Notes: a model not told the origin generated them from the letters alone. A DNA stretch of 37,817 bases from Legionellales bacterium (GCA_002707205.1 PAMH01000025.1:1-37817); one strand, 5' to 3'; positions 1-8,332 are shown, counted from the first letter of the stretch. Made by a program: numbers and translations.

Positions 1-382
1 TATCCAGCATATGCCAACAAATAGGAATAGCAATCCCTTCATAAAGTACAGACAACATAAAAATGTTAATTTTCTTCTTGCCCCAAAACCAATTTGTTCT
101 ATCAATCGCAATATAAACTTTGTCACTCTCTTGGTAAAACTGCTGAAATAGCCATCGACTTAATACCGTCATATCAAAATGAAAAAGCGCAAAAAATCTT
201 TGCAATCGACGATACCGTGAATTTACCTCAGCTTTTGAATCCATTGCTGCGGCCAACCTTCTTAAATTAACTGTACGAATCCTAAATAAAGCCATCAACA
301 TTTTAATAAAACAATCCATTCGGCACTTGTTCCAATTAAATTGTTCATTTAAACTTACACCCAGACTCGTTGATAGCTTCAT
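1..382 (-). CDS. IS4-family transposase, N-terminal part (runs off the window)
   Basis: This is the first 127 codons of a DDE transposase, read leftwards and cut by the window edge. The translated product begins MKLSTSLGVSLNEQFNWNKC. It carries an IDRTNW block near residue 98, followed by INIFMLS and GIAIPICW. That spacing is characteristic of IS4-family transposases, where the Asp of DRTNW is the first catalytic acidic residue. The ATG at 380-382 has a good ribosome binding site (AAAGGG) a few bases upstream. No stop or frameshift occurs in the visible part, so the element may be intact, but the rest of the DDE triad and the left terminal repeat lie outside. An inverted repeat brackets its start codon (separate entry). 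Confidence 0.85.
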   Translation of the reverse strand, partial: MKLSTSLGVSLNEQFNWNKCRMDCFIKMLMALFRIRTVNLRRLAAAMDSKAEVNSRYRRLQRFFALFHFDMTVLSRWLFQQFYQESDKVYIAIDRTNWFWGKKKINIFMLSVLYEGIAIPICWHMLD

Positions 383-436
383 ATGTAATTCCCTTTGTTT
401 TTTTGGTTTAAGGATTTTACATATTTATCAACGAGT
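365..436 (-). repeat. Inverted repeat bracketing the transposase start site
   Basis: Perfect 11-base arms ACTCGTTGATA (365-375) and TATCAACGAGT (426-436) flank a 50-base loop that holds the ribosome binding site and ATG of the IS4-family transposase; the inner arm lies in codons 3-7. A transcript entering from outside the element could fold and hide the start region. IS10 and IS50 use a comparable device against read-through expression; its use here is inference. Confidence 0.5.
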
Positions 437-669
437 TACAACCTTTAATCCTATCTTATCCTATTTTTTGTCGTGGCCAGAGAGTTTCTTAAGAAAATAT
501 GAAAACATTAATTTATAATGCTGTGTAGAATTAAATCACTAAATTTATAAACAGAATTTTATAGTATTTTTTTATGTATTCAGTATACCCTTTCAAAAAT
601 AGGCGCTGGTGGATTCAATGAATCATTGCAGCATCACACAATACCCAAGAAACAAGGGAAGTATGATGT

Positions 670-1152
670 ATGAAAGTAAGCAGCTATCGAGGATTTACGC
701 CTCAAAAAATTGATGATATTTGGATATTTTGGAAGCAAGGTCATACACTCAGTGATATTGGGTGAGAACTTAGAAAACATGCAGGCTCTGTATTTCGCGT
801 GATAGAAGCAAATGGCAGTATAAGCCCAGCAGTACGCTGCCGTAACGATAAATCTCTATCTTTGGATGAATGTGAAGAAATTTCTCGAGGTATTGCAGCT
901 CAGCAAACAATTCGACAAGTCGCAGCAAACCTGAAGCGTTCACCATCGACAATCTCTAGAGAAATAAATTGAAATGGAGGCAGATCAAATTATAGAGCTC
1001 ATAACGCAGACATTCTGGCCTGGCAAGTTGCTAGCAGACCAAAACCAAACAAGCTTAACAAAAATAAATGCTTAAATAAAATTGTCTCTGAAAAACTTGC
1101 TTTAAATTGGTCGCCAGAACAGATTTCAGGTTGGCTAAAGAAAAATTTATAA
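670..1152 (+). pseudogene. IS30-family transposase remnant (two stops, 3' half missing)
   Basis: The plus-strand frame from ATG 670 reads MKVSSYRGFTPQKIDDIW and continues through EEISRGIAAQ, a helix-turn-helix block SPSTISREIN and WSPEQISGWLK. This is the N-terminal DNA-binding half of IS30-family transposases. In-frame TGA codons interrupt it at 763-765 (codon 32) and 970-972 (codon 101). Both sit where relatives usually carry arginine, consistent with CGA to TGA transitions. The frame ends at TAA 1150-1152 just after the GWLK block; the catalytic DDE half, including the usual HETIY block, is absent. The left end may lie near 600-640, where a partly palindromic ATTCAATGAAT occurs, but this is not proven. 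The remnant overlaps the last codons of thiN by six bases. Confidence 0.85.
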
Positions 1153-1776
1153 TAAGACTAATAACAAACCTGAACATATGCTAATGCTAACGAGTTCCTC
1201 TGTAACAACATTACTGATACTACGTGTAGAGCCTATATACAGTGTTGCATGACTTAATGGGTATTCTAACCCTTGTGTTGTGACACCTTCAACAGTCAAG
1301 GTAATGGGTAATAATGAAACAATGCGTTGTAGCGCTAACTGTTTAATAAACGGTTTATTCTCTGTAATTAAATGAATTGACTGCTTTAAACCGACTAGTT
1401 CAATATCATAATCTCGAAATTGTGATTGTGTCAAAATTAGCGCATTTGCCAAACACATATCATCTCGCCCGCCCATTGTCGCTAACACGATAATTTTTTT
1501 AGCAGCTAGACACTCAATCGCGTGCAATAATGCGAGTTCTAGGTCTGTTTGATCTTTTTCTCTAGGATATTGTTGGGTAGGTATATTTAACTGCTGCGCT
1601 TGCACCATATCTATTGTTGATACTGAGTCTAAATCACCAATGAGTAAATCTGGGATACACTTTTGCTGTAAACAATAGTGCAAACCATTGTCAACAGCAA
1701 TAAGAAAATCATAATCATAAGAAGAAATTGGTGCTGCTAATTCACCATTAGCAACAATAACAACTTGCATTGCCAT
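1147..1776 (-). CDS. thiN: Thiamine pyrophosphokinase
   Basis: The enzyme transfers pyrophosphate from ATP to thiamine to give the cofactor thiamine diphosphate in the cytosol. The 209-residue product has the family length and order: a Rossmann-like N-terminus, GDLDS (about residues 47-51), the KDQTDLELAL catalytic segment (about 74-83), a glycine-rich GGRDDMCLAN segment, and a C-terminal thiamine-binding beta domain with the SISNVVTEE strand. Relatives usually have GGRxDH in the glycine-rich segment; here Met replaces that His. The gene lies two bases after the zinc-ribbon gene and probably belongs to the coaBC-dut transcription unit. Its 3' end abuts an IS30 remnant, and the last residues (SGLLLVLL) look native. 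ATG 1776 is used; the Met at codon 3 is an alternative. Confidence 0.9.
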   Translation of the reverse strand: MAMQVVIVANGELAAPISSYDYDFLIAVDNGLHYCLQQKCIPDLLIGDLDSVSTIDMVQAQQLNIPTQQYPREKDQTDLELALLHAIECLAAKKIIVLATMGGRDDMCLANALILTQSQFRDYDIELVGLKQSIHLITENKPFIKQLALQRIVSLLPITLTVEGVTTQGLEYPLSHATLYIGSTRSISNVVTEELVSISICSGLLLVLL

Positions 1777-1778
1777 AA

Positions 1779-2153
1779 CTATTTAAGTATCTCAATCACA
1801 CCCTTTTTATCAGGTAATGGATTACCACAATACATACATTTTTTGTATGTTAAAGAAGCTTGGCTTTTTACACTGCCGCATTGTTGGCATTTACTTACTG
1901 CTGTTTCATGAGTTTCAATAAGCTTCTCAAGTTGAGCATTTAATATTTTTTTATCTACGATGCCCTGTGTTTCTAACATCTCTAATATTGCATGAGAGAA
2001 TAAAGTTAACTGCTTAACTTTATTCTCTAACAGAGTAATTTTATCAGTAAATTTTTCTGCGTTAGCTACATATTTTTCTGCAACACGTCTCGCCTCTTTA
2101 ACTTCCATATCTTGAGAAAAATCCCAAGTCATATTAATAAAATCAAAACCCAT
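1779..2153 (-). CDS. Hypothetical protein with coiled coil and C-terminal zinc ribbon
   Basis: I do not recognise a named family. The 124-residue product starts MGFDFINMTWDF, continues with a charged helical stretch likely to form a coiled coil (from about residue 17 to 85), and ends in a zinc-ribbon-like module with two CxxC pairs, CQQC and CMYC, separated by about 14 residues. It is probably a cytosolic metal-binding or adaptor protein; no enzymatic motif is visible. I chose ATG 2151-2153 because GTGGAT precedes it at useful spacing. The frame is open upstream to a GTG at 2225, which would add 24 residues but lacks a convincing ribosome binding site. It sits between dut and thiN in one minus-strand unit. 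Confidence 0.6.
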   Translation of the reverse strand: MGFDFINMTWDFSQDMEVKEARRVAEKYVANAEKFTDKITLLENKVKQLTLFSHAILEMLETQGIVDKKILNAQLEKLIETHETAVSKCQQCGSVKSQASLTYKKCMYCGNPLPDKKGVIEILK

Positions 2154-2258
2154 GGCATAATTATCCACAATAAATAACTGTTCAAAATAATAACAGCTTG
2201 TCTTTTTTAAGTCAAAACTTAACACTGAAAAATATGCATTAAAGACTTCTAATATCCA

Positions 2259-2717
2259 TTAGGCTTTTCCCGAGCTTCCAAAACCACCTAAACCTCGATC
2301 GGTTAATTCAAACTCATCTATAATATTAAAATCAACTTGAATAATAGGAACAAAAACTAATTGAGCAATCCTATCTCCCGGCGTAATGGTATAATAATCA
2401 TTGCCTCTGTTCCAACATGAAATCATCAGTGGGCCTTGATAATCCGAATCAATCAACCCCACTAAATTTCCCAAAACAATCCCATGCTTATGTCCAAGGC
2501 CAGAACGCGGCAAAATAGTTGCGGCCATTGATTTATCGGCAATATGAATTGCTAATCCTGTAGGAATTAATGTTGATTCACCAGCTGCAAGTTGTAAGGG
2601 CTGATCTAAACAAGCGCGTAAATCCAATCCTGCTGAACCTATCGTTGCATAGCTAGGTAACGGAAAAGCATCACCAATTCGTGAGTCCAAAATCTTTACA
2701 TCTATTGTTTTATTCAT
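2259..2717 (-). CDS. dut: dUTP diphosphatase (dUTPase)
   Basis: Hydrolyses dUTP to dUMP and pyrophosphate, which keeps uracil out of DNA and feeds thymidylate synthesis. The 152-residue protein has all five trimeric dUTPase motifs in order: [45 protein letters not shown] and the C-terminal arm [11 protein letters not shown]. Length and motif spacing are standard. Its start overlaps the coaBC stop by four bases (ATGA), indicating translational coupling. The coaBC-dut order matches that in E. coli. Confidence 0.97.
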   Translation of the reverse strand: MNKTIDVKILDSRIGDAFPLPSYATIGSAGLDLRACLDQPLQLAAGESTLIPTGLAIHIADKSMAATILPRSGLGHKHGIVLGNLVGLIDSDYQGPLMISCWNRGNDYYTITPGDRIAQLVFVPIIQVDFNIIDEFELTDRGLGGFGSSGKA

Positions 2718-3913
2718 AAAAGTTCCTCTTTTTTAATAAGATTAACTAGCTTACGTGCTAATTTATCTTTGGACATTTTTTCCAAGGTTATCTCTGATGT
2801 CGCAGTTATTACAGTAACTTGATTATTATTAGATTGAAATCCTTGATCAGCAATACCAACTTGATTAGCAATAATCATTGATAATTTTTTAGTTGTTAAT
2901 TTCTGTTTTGCATAATCAATGACGTTATTTGTTTCTGCGGCAAATCCAATACATTTTACATGTGGGTAATCTCGCGCAATTTCAGCAAGGATGTCAGGAT
3001 TTTTAATTAATAACAAATTTAATTCAGCTGCAGTCTTTTTTATTTTTTTGGTTGCAACAGTTGCAACGCGATAATCAGAAACTGCAGCTGTTGCAATAAA
3101 AAGTGCTTGTGTTGAAATATGTTTTTTTACCGCAGCTAACATTTCTTGTGCAGTAACCACGGATATTCTATTAACGCCTTTAGGCGGCATTAAATTTACA
3201 ACACCTGATATCAAAGTAACATTAGCGCCCGCCTCAACAAAAGCATTTGCTAAAGCATAACCCATTTTACCTGAGCTATGATTTGATAAGTAGCGCACAG
3301 GATCAATCGCTTCTTGTGTTGGGCCTGCAGTTATAAGCACATTAACACCAGCAAACAAACCATGGCTAAAATGTGCATTAATTTGGACAAAGATTTGCTC
3401 TGCTTCAAGCATCCGTCCTAGTCCTGTATCGCCACAAGCTTGCTCACCGTCCGCAGGGCCTAAAATTATCATATTTCTTTTTTTTAACGTTTGCACATTA
3501 CATTGTGTTGCCTTGCTTGCCCACATTTGTTGATTCATTGCGGGTGCTATCATCAGTGATGCCGAAGTTGCAAGACAAAGCGTGCTTAATAAATCATCCG
3601 CATGCCCTTGCGCAAGCTTAGCCATAAAATCCGCACTTGCTGGCGCTATAATAATAATATCCGCCCACTTCGCTAAGGATATATGCCCCATCGCAGCTTC
3701 AGCCTCTTCGTCTAATAAGGCAGTATGTACTGGCAAACCTGAAAGCGCTTGTAATGTTAATGGCGTAATAAAAGTTGTGGCAGCGGGTGTCATAACGACT
3801 CGTACAATTGCCCCGGATTTTTTCAACATGCGTACCAACTCAGCTGCTTTGTAAGCGGCTATGCCACCAGTAATTCCAACGAGAACTTGTTTATTTTCCA
3901 AATAATTTGCCAT
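2714..3913 (-). CDS. coaBC: Bifunctional phosphopantothenoylcysteine decarboxylase / phosphopantothenate-cysteine ligase
   Basis: Catalyses two consecutive steps of coenzyme A synthesis: CoaB joins cysteine to 4'-phosphopantothenate and CoaC decarboxylates the product using FMN. The 399 residues contain the CoaC flavoprotein domain (about 1-190) with [11 protein letters not shown] at the N-terminus, the catalytic His in [11 protein letters not shown], the PAMN motif and the active-site Cys in [14 protein letters not shown]. The CoaB domain (about 190-399) has the nucleotide-binding [20 protein letters not shown] and a KKIKK segment. It is the first gene of the coaBC-dut-zinc ribbon-thiN unit and is divergent from radC across 64 bases. 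With coaX elsewhere in the window, two steps of the CoA pathway are covered. Confidence 0.97.
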   Translation of the reverse strand: MANYLENKQVLVGITGGIAAYKAAELVRMLKKSGAIVRVVMTPAATTFITPLTLQALSGLPVHTALLDEEAEAAMGHISLAKWADIIIIAPASADFMAKLAQGHADDLLSTLCLATSASLMIAPAMNQQMWASKATQCNVQTLKKRNMIILGPADGEQACGDTGLGRMLEAEQIFVQINAHFSHGLFAGVNVLITAGPTQEAIDPVRYLSNHSSGKMGYALANAFVEAGANVTLISGVVNLMPPKGVNRISVVTAQEMLAAVKKHISTQALFIATAAVSDYRVATVATKKIKKTAAELNLLLIKNPDILAEIARDYPHVKCIGFAAETNNVIDYAKQKLTTKKLSMIIANQVGIADQGFQSNNNQVTVITATSEITLEKMSKDKLARKLVNLIKKEELL

Positions 3914-3977
3914 ATAAAATTTTTATGCTTTAATTTATAAATCTTCGATACTTTATTTTAACAGAACTGACAAAAAC

Positions 3978-4652
3978 ATGACAATTAAAACTTGGCCGCA
4001 AGCTGACATGCCCAAAGAAAAACTATTAAATCATGGTGCCGCGTATCTAACTGACGCAGAGTTATTAGCAATCCTAATAAATACTGGTATTCAAGGAAAA
4101 ACAGCTCTTGAGATTTCAAAAACATTGCTTCATGAATTTGATAACTTAAAAAATGTATTTAATGCTAATTACACACAATTAAAAGCACATTCTGGTATTG
4201 GCCAAAATAAATATATTTTATTTCAAGTGGTCATTGAGTTAAGCAAAAGATATATGAGTATACCTATTAATCAAGGATGCTTATTAAGTTCTGTGGCTGA
4301 AACTAAACAATTTTTAATACAAAAATTATGTCATTATACTGATGAGGTTTTTGCGGCTATCTTTTTAAATAATCGCCATCGTGTGATTCGCTATGAAGTG
4401 CTATTTCATGGCACAGTGAATCACGCAACTATCTATCCGCGAGAAATTATCAAAAAAGTGTTATTGTACAATGCAAGCGCCATTATTTTCGCTCATAACC
4501 ATCCTTCTGGCGAAGTTAAACCAAGCTATTTTGATAAGAGTATCACGCAACAATTAAAAAACACACTAAATAATATTAATGTCAGTGTACTGGATCACTT
4601 TATTATCGGAAATCAAAATGCCTTTTCTTTTAAAGAAAACAAATTACTGTAA
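3978..4652 (+). CDS. radC: RadC family JAB/MPN domain protein
   Basis: A 224-residue RadC family protein. The N-terminal helix-hairpin-helix-like region (about 20-80, with LTDAELLAILINTG and HSGIGQNK) precedes a JAMM metalloprotease-like domain with HNHPSGEVKPS followed by the Asp of YFD, the expected zinc ligands. The historical DNA-repair role of RadC is doubtful, and its biochemical function remains unsettled. The gene is divergent from coaBC and converges on rpmG, a neighbourhood also seen around E. coli radC, rpmB, rpmG and dfp. Nothing indicates that it belongs to a mobile element here. Confidence 0.92.
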   Translation: MTIKTWPQADMPKEKLLNHGAAYLTDAELLAILINTGIQGKTALEISKTLLHEFDNLKNVFNANYTQLKAHSGIGQNKYILFQVVIELSKRYMSIPINQGCLLSSVAETKQFLIQKLCHYTDEVFAAIFLNNRHRVIRYEVLFHGTVNHATIYPREIIKKVLLYNASAIIFAHNHPSGEVKPSYFDKSITQQLKNTLNNINVSVLDHFIIGNQNAFSFKENKLL

Positions 4653-4710
4653 TATAAAATTTTATTAATTTTAAGATGATACGTGATAAAGCAGATTTCA
4701 AGAGGCTTTC

Positions 4711-4736
4711 AAAAAAAACCCGCATATAGCGGGTTT
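4711..4736 (-). terminator. Intrinsic terminator of the rpmB-rpmG unit
   Basis: On the minus strand the stem AAACCCGC / GCGGGTTT (arms 4729-4736 and 4716-4723, loop TATAT) is followed directly by a run of eight T in total. It lies 20 bases after the rpmG stop and is a textbook Rho-independent terminator. The stem may also slow plus-strand transcription from radC, but the T-run on that side is poor. Confidence 0.88.
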
Positions 4737-4756
4737 CTACTAAAGAATAGAGTAAA

Positions 4757-4933
4757 TTATTTAACTTTTTCTTCTTTAAATTCAACATGTTTACGAACAA
4801 CTGGATCATATTTCTTTAAAATAAGTTTAATTGTTGTATTACGCTTGTTCTTCTTAGTTGTGTAGTAATAACCTGTCCCTGCCGTAGATACAAGTTTAAT
4901 TTTTTCAACTGGGCCTTTACTTTTTGACGCCAT
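4757..4933 (-). CDS. rpmG: 50S ribosomal protein L33
   Basis: A 58-residue basic protein beginning [20 protein letters not shown], followed by [11 protein letters not shown] and ending [18 protein letters not shown], which is a typical L33. The four zinc-binding cysteines of the C+ form are absent, so this is the zinc-independent form. ATG 4931-4933 is preceded by GAGGAT. It lies 13 bases after rpmB and just before the terminator, as in the conserved rpmB-rpmG operon. Confidence 0.95.
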   Translation of the reverse strand: MASKSKGPVEKIKLVSTAGTGYYYTTKKNKRNTTIKLILKKYDPVVRKHVEFKEEKVK

Positions 4934-4946
4934 GATTCAAATCCTC

Positions 4947-5183
4947 TTATACTTTTCCGCCACGTGCACGAATTTTTTCTAAAACAGTATCAATTCCTAA
5001 TTTATCAATGATACGCTGACCTTTACAACTAACAACTAAACTTACAAAACGATTTTCTGCAGCTACCCAAAACCGACGCTTATGTAAGTTAGGTAAAAAA
5101 CGTCTACGCGTTTTGTTATTGGCATGTGACACATTATTGCCCGTTATTGGTCTTTTACCCGTCACTTGACATACTCTAGACAT
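4947..5183 (-). CDS. rpmB: 50S ribosomal protein L28
   Basis: A 78-residue large-subunit protein beginning [20 protein letters not shown] and ending [10 protein letters not shown], with normal length and sequence for proteobacterial L28. The frame is open further upstream, but ATG 5181-5183 is the family start and has a TTGGAGA ribosome binding site. A promoter lies about 50 bases upstream. The gene is co-transcribed with rpmG. Confidence 0.97.
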   Translation of the reverse strand: MSRVCQVTGKRPITGNNVSHANNKTRRRFLPNLHKRRFWVAAENRFVSLVVSCKGQRIIDKLGIDTVLEKIRARGGKV

Positions 5184-5228
5184 TACAAATCTCCAACGAA
5201 TTCTTTCTCGCACTAAGCTAAGCCGCAA

Positions 5229-5257
5229 TTTATACCAAATTATAATGCTTAACGCAA
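5229..5257 (-). promoter_or_regulatory. Likely sigma-70 promoter of rpmB-rpmG
   Basis: On the minus strand TTGCGT (-35, 5252-5257) and TATAAA (-10, 5229-5234) are separated by 17 bases. Transcription would start near 5222, giving a leader of about 40 bases before the rpmB ATG. Only the TTG of the -35 box matches consensus, so the call rests on the -10 box, spacing and position. Confidence 0.5.
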
Positions 5258-5340
5258 GCGATTTTTAAGATTATACCGAATTTACTCTTAATTTTTGTGC
5301 AATCTGCCTACGCAACAAATAAATGATACTCCACTCTTTT

Positions 5341-6441
5341 TTAAGGTTGTCCAGCTGTTGAAGATGGGCTTGGCACATCCTCTGTTGATTGCGTATTTTT
5401 ATCAGATGAAGATTGCGCTTTATCTTTATGAGAAGGCGTATCCGTACCTAGTATTTGCTCTGCATCTTGTACTTGTTGTTTAAATGCCGCTTGCTGTTTT
5501 TTTATTTGCGATGCAGCTTGGCAAGCTTGTTGATTATCCAACTGGCAAGATTTTTCTAGGTAAATTAAAGCATTATTCGTATCATAACGCTGTAAATAGC
5601 AATATGCTAATTGATAATAAACTTTAGCGTTATTCTCATTAAAAGTTAAATACGTCTTAAAATTATGGATACATTTATTATAATCACCTTGTTGGCTGTA
5701 GATAATCCCTAAATACTCAGAAGCATCTGCAAGCCGGTAGTTTGCAGCAACAGCCTGCTCAAACTTTGGAATCGCGTCTGTATAGTTATCATTACGCATT
5801 GCCTGTACTGCTTGCTCAAAGTTTTGGCTTAATGCATCCTGTCTAGCCTTTAATGCAGCTTGCTTCTTAGCTTCAGCCTCTGCTTGTTTTTCTGCTTGTA
5901 AAATATCTATTGATTGACCATTATTTCTACGCAAAGTAATTTTTTCAAAAACACCTTGATTTAATGATACTGATAAGATGCCGGTACTCAGTTGACCTTT
6001 AACTGGGATATGCAATTCACCCGTTTGATCACTTAATTTAAAGTCACCATTACCACGCTCAACCGCCTGAACATTTGCACCTAATACTTGTGTGATTGCA
6101 GGTTTAGCACGAAGTTGCTGCATAATATAAGCTGTGGCTTGACGAGATTGATTAATATGACTCCAAATTATCCAGACAACCACTAATAAAATAAGGCCTA
6201 TAATTCCACTGAGTAACATAACACGTTGTTTTTTATTTGTATTGATAGGAACTTTTTTTATAAACGGAACTGCTTTTTCTAATAAGTTGGGAGAATCATT
6301 TTTAGGTGTATTTTCTGCTTGGGGTGCAGATTCTTTGTCATTTTCTTCCTTTTTAGATTTTTTTTTCTTGATTTGCGCAAATAAAGTCAATAACTTTTCT
6401 TTAAGTGCTTGAATTTGTTCCTTAATTTTATCCATGTCCAT
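5341..6441 (-). CDS. Inner-membrane protein with Coa1/Tim21-like domain and TPR repeats
   Basis: The 366-residue product has a charged, lysine-rich cytoplasmic N-terminus (1-70), one membrane segment at about 73-92 (VMLLSGIIGLILLVVVWIIW), and a compact domain at about 98-175 with LRAKPAITQVLG and ELHIPVKG. That domain resembles the Coa1/Tim21 family of cytochrome oxidase assembly factors. A Lys/Ala/Glu-rich helix (about 178-205) follows, then about three TPR-like helical pairs (210-315) and a Ser/Thr/Asp-rich low-complexity tail. The topology suggests a single-pass protein with its TPR part in the periplasm, acting in assembly or scaffolding. The Coa1 assignment is from pattern memory; the TPR part is clearer. 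It is monocistronic and has its own strong promoter. ATG 6439-6441 is preceded by AAGG. Confidence 0.7.
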   Translation of the reverse strand: MDMDKIKEQIQALKEKLLTLFAQIKKKKSKKEENDKESAPQAENTPKNDSPNLLEKAVPFIKKVPINTNKKQRVMLLSGIIGLILLVVVWIIWSHINQSRQATAYIMQQLRAKPAITQVLGANVQAVERGNGDFKLSDQTGELHIPVKGQLSTGILSVSLNQGVFEKITLRRNNGQSIDILQAEKQAEAEAKKQAALKARQDALSQNFEQAVQAMRNDNYTDAIPKFEQAVAANYRLADASEYLGIIYSQQGDYNKCIHNFKTYLTFNENNAKVYYQLAYCYLQRYDTNNALIYLEKSCQLDNQQACQAASQIKKQQAAFKQQVQDAEQILGTDTPSHKDKAQSSSDKNTQSTEDVPSPSSTAGQP

Positions 6442-6480
6442 GCATAAACCTTACAAAAAAATATAATTTATTTACATTAA

Positions 6481-6509
6481 ATTATATCAATAACAGTTAA
6501 AATTGCTAA
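6481..6509 (-). promoter_or_regulatory. Strong sigma-70-type promoter for the TPR protein gene
   Basis: On the minus strand TTAGCA (6504-6509, four of six consensus bases) and a perfect TATAAT (6481-6486) are separated by 17 bases. The start would fall near 6474, about 33 bases before the ATG at 6441. Confidence 0.6.
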
Positions 6510-6551
6510 TTTTTAGCTATATTTAAAAAAGAAACATAAGGTATTTTAAGG

Positions 6552-7439
6552 ATGAAGTTAAAAAAATTTCTTTCAACGTTATTTGGTGTTCTTTTTACAG
6601 GCTTGTTGTTACTAACAAGTAAAGCCACCTTTGCAGCAACCTACGCATTACCTAATAATGGAGATAATGTAGTTGGACAGGCTCAAGTGATAAAAGTCAA
6701 AGCCAATGATAATTTGCATAAAATTGCAAGACGTTATGATGTTGGCTATGACGAGCTAGTTTTAGCAAATCCATTGATTAATCCTGATAAAATTTATATA
6801 GGACAAGAAATTTATATTCCATCTATTTATATCATTCCAACCCCCTTAAAAGTTCCTAGTATAACCATTAATATCGCTGAAAAAAGATTGTATTACTATG
6901 TAGATAATAATACAGTATTCACTGCACCAATCGCTGTTGGCCGCACTGGCTGGGAAACACCAGTTGCTAAGACTTTTGTAACGAGAAAAGTTGAACAACC
7001 ATACTGGCGCGTACCTAAAGTCATTCAAGCGTATAATCAAAAACAGGGCAAATCAACACCTGACTTAATTCCCCCTGGCAAAAATAATCCCTTAGGTTTA
7101 TATGCCATTACCCTTAATTTACCTGACTATATTTTACATGGCACGAATGATCCAACAACTATTGGCAAAAATATCAGCGCAGGTTGTGTCCGCATGTATC
7201 CTGAAGATATACAACAATTATTTGCGATAATTTCGATTGGTACTTTAGTTAATATTGTCAACAAACCTTATAAAGTTGGGCGATTAAATAAACATTTTTA
7301 TATTGAAGTCGCTTCAACAAAAAATGCAGAAAAAATACTACAAAATATACTACAAGACAATCCCAATTTGATCATAAAAAACACGAATATTTTAACAATT
7401 ATTCAACAAGGAAAAGGAATTCCTCAACAAGTGAGTTAG
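6552..7439 (+). CDS. LysM L,D-transpeptidase (ErfK/YbiS/YcfS/YnhG type)
   Basis: A 295-residue periplasmic enzyme predicted to make 3-3 peptidoglycan cross-links or attach a protein to the wall. It has a signal peptide (1-28, with GVLFTGLLLL and cleavage after TFA), a LysM domain (about 46-91, DNLHKIARRYDVGYDELV ending IYIGQEIYIPS) and a YkuD catalytic domain (about 103-237). The catalytic motif runs from H196 (HGTNDPTTIG) to C212 (ISAGCVRMYP), and all key residues are present. The tail of about 55 residues after YkuD contains EVASTKNAEKILQNILQ, resembling an extra small domain. It is the first gene of a two-gene unit with a second, different L,D-transpeptidase 10 bases downstream. Confidence 0.92.
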   Translation: MKLKKFLSTLFGVLFTGLLLLTSKATFAATYALPNNGDNVVGQAQVIKVKANDNLHKIARRYDVGYDELVLANPLINPDKIYIGQEIYIPSIYIIPTPLKVPSITINIAEKRLYYYVDNNTVFTAPIAVGRTGWETPVAKTFVTRKVEQPYWRVPKVIQAYNQKQGKSTPDLIPPGKNNPLGLYAITLNLPDYILHGTNDPTTIGKNISAGCVRMYPEDIQQLFAIISIGTLVNIVNKPYKVGRLNKHFYIEVASTKNAEKILQNILQDNPNLIIKNTNILTIIQQGKGIPQQVS

Positions 7440-7449
7440 GAGGAGTTTT

Positions 7450-8322
7450 ATGCTGTATCGTTCAAAAACATTAGTCATTATTTTATGCCTAGTTTTACTC
7501 ACAATTATTGGCGGTACTTGGTATTTATTTACATCACGTACTCAAGAGCCTATAAATGAATCAAGTTTAGCGCATTCATCATTAAATGCAGATAAAACTA
7601 AATCACCCAAGCACATTGTTGGGAACTTACCCGCTGCTCACTATGATGTTGATAAGTTTAACAAACAACTCCTCTGGGGTTATGAAAATCCAACAGCATT
7701 ACTCACTGCTGTTCATAAAAAAACTCTAAAAATTTTAGCTCAAGCAGAAAATTTAAATCCACATGTATTACAACTTGCACTACGTGCTTACGCCTGTGCC
7801 CATGATCAATCCATCGGCAAACCACGCTATTTAACTATCATTGATTATTCATTACCCTCATTTGATAAACGTATGTGGGTGATTGATTTAAAAAATGCAA
7901 AAGTAGACTTTCATACATTAGTTGCACATGGTAAAAATAGTGGTTACATTGATAGTACTAAATTTTCAGATGTGCCTGAAAGTAAAGAAACGAGTATTGG
8001 TTTATTTATTACTGAAGGTACTTACACTGGGCATAATGGTTATTCACTTCGTCTTAGTGGTCTAGAGCCTGACTTCAATGATAATGCCATGCAACGAGAT
8101 GTCGTAATACATGGCGCGGCTTATGTTAATGAAGACTTTGTTAAAAAATATCATCGTATTGGGCGTAGTTGGGGCTGTCCCGCGTTAAGTAAAACAGTCT
8201 CTACACCGGTAATTAACACCATTAAAGATGGCACATTAGTATTTTCGTATTACCCATCAGATAAATGGTTATCAAATTCTACTTTTATTAACTGTTCAGC
8301 GCCGCTACCTTGGAAATGGTAA
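7450..8322 (+). CDS. Second murein L,D-transpeptidase (YkuD_2-type catalytic domain)
   Basis: The 290-residue product has an N-terminal membrane anchor or uncleaved signal (residues 7-27), a linker, and a catalytic domain from about 120 that contains YLTIIDYSLPSFDKRMWVID, then H221 (VIHGAAYVNEDF) and C243 (GRSWGCPAL). This is the pattern of the YkuD_2 group of murein L,D-transpeptidase catalytic domain proteins, distinct from the LysM/ErfK type next door. GGAGGAG precedes the ATG closely. The gene is coupled to the upstream transpeptidase, so two L,D-transpeptidases of different subfamilies are made together. The exact reaction (cross-linking, editing or lipoprotein attachment) cannot be told from sequence. 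Confidence 0.88.
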   Translation: MLYRSKTLVIILCLVLLTIIGGTWYLFTSRTQEPINESSLAHSSLNADKTKSPKHIVGNLPAAHYDVDKFNKQLLWGYENPTALLTAVHKKTLKILAQAENLNPHVLQLALRAYACAHDQSIGKPRYLTIIDYSLPSFDKRMWVIDLKNAKVDFHTLVAHGKNSGYIDSTKFSDVPESKETSIGLFITEGTYTGHNGYSLRLSGLEPDFNDNAMQRDVVIHGAAYVNEDFVKKYHRIGRSWGCPALSKTVSTPVINTIKDGTLVFSYYPSDKWLSNSTFINCSAPLPWKW

Positions 8323-8332
8323 AAGCTTAGAT

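Noticed and set aside
327-518. Plus-strand open frame of 63 codons at the left end
   Set aside because: It overlaps the start of the IS4-family transposase on the opposite strand; composition and content do not suggest a protein.
770-952. Minus-strand open frame of 60 codons
   Set aside because: It lies antisense to the clearly recognisable IS30 transposase remnant and has no family resemblance.
4683-4865. Plus-strand open frame over the rpmG region
   Set aside because: It lies antisense to rpmG and across the terminator; rpmG is unmistakable on the minus strand.
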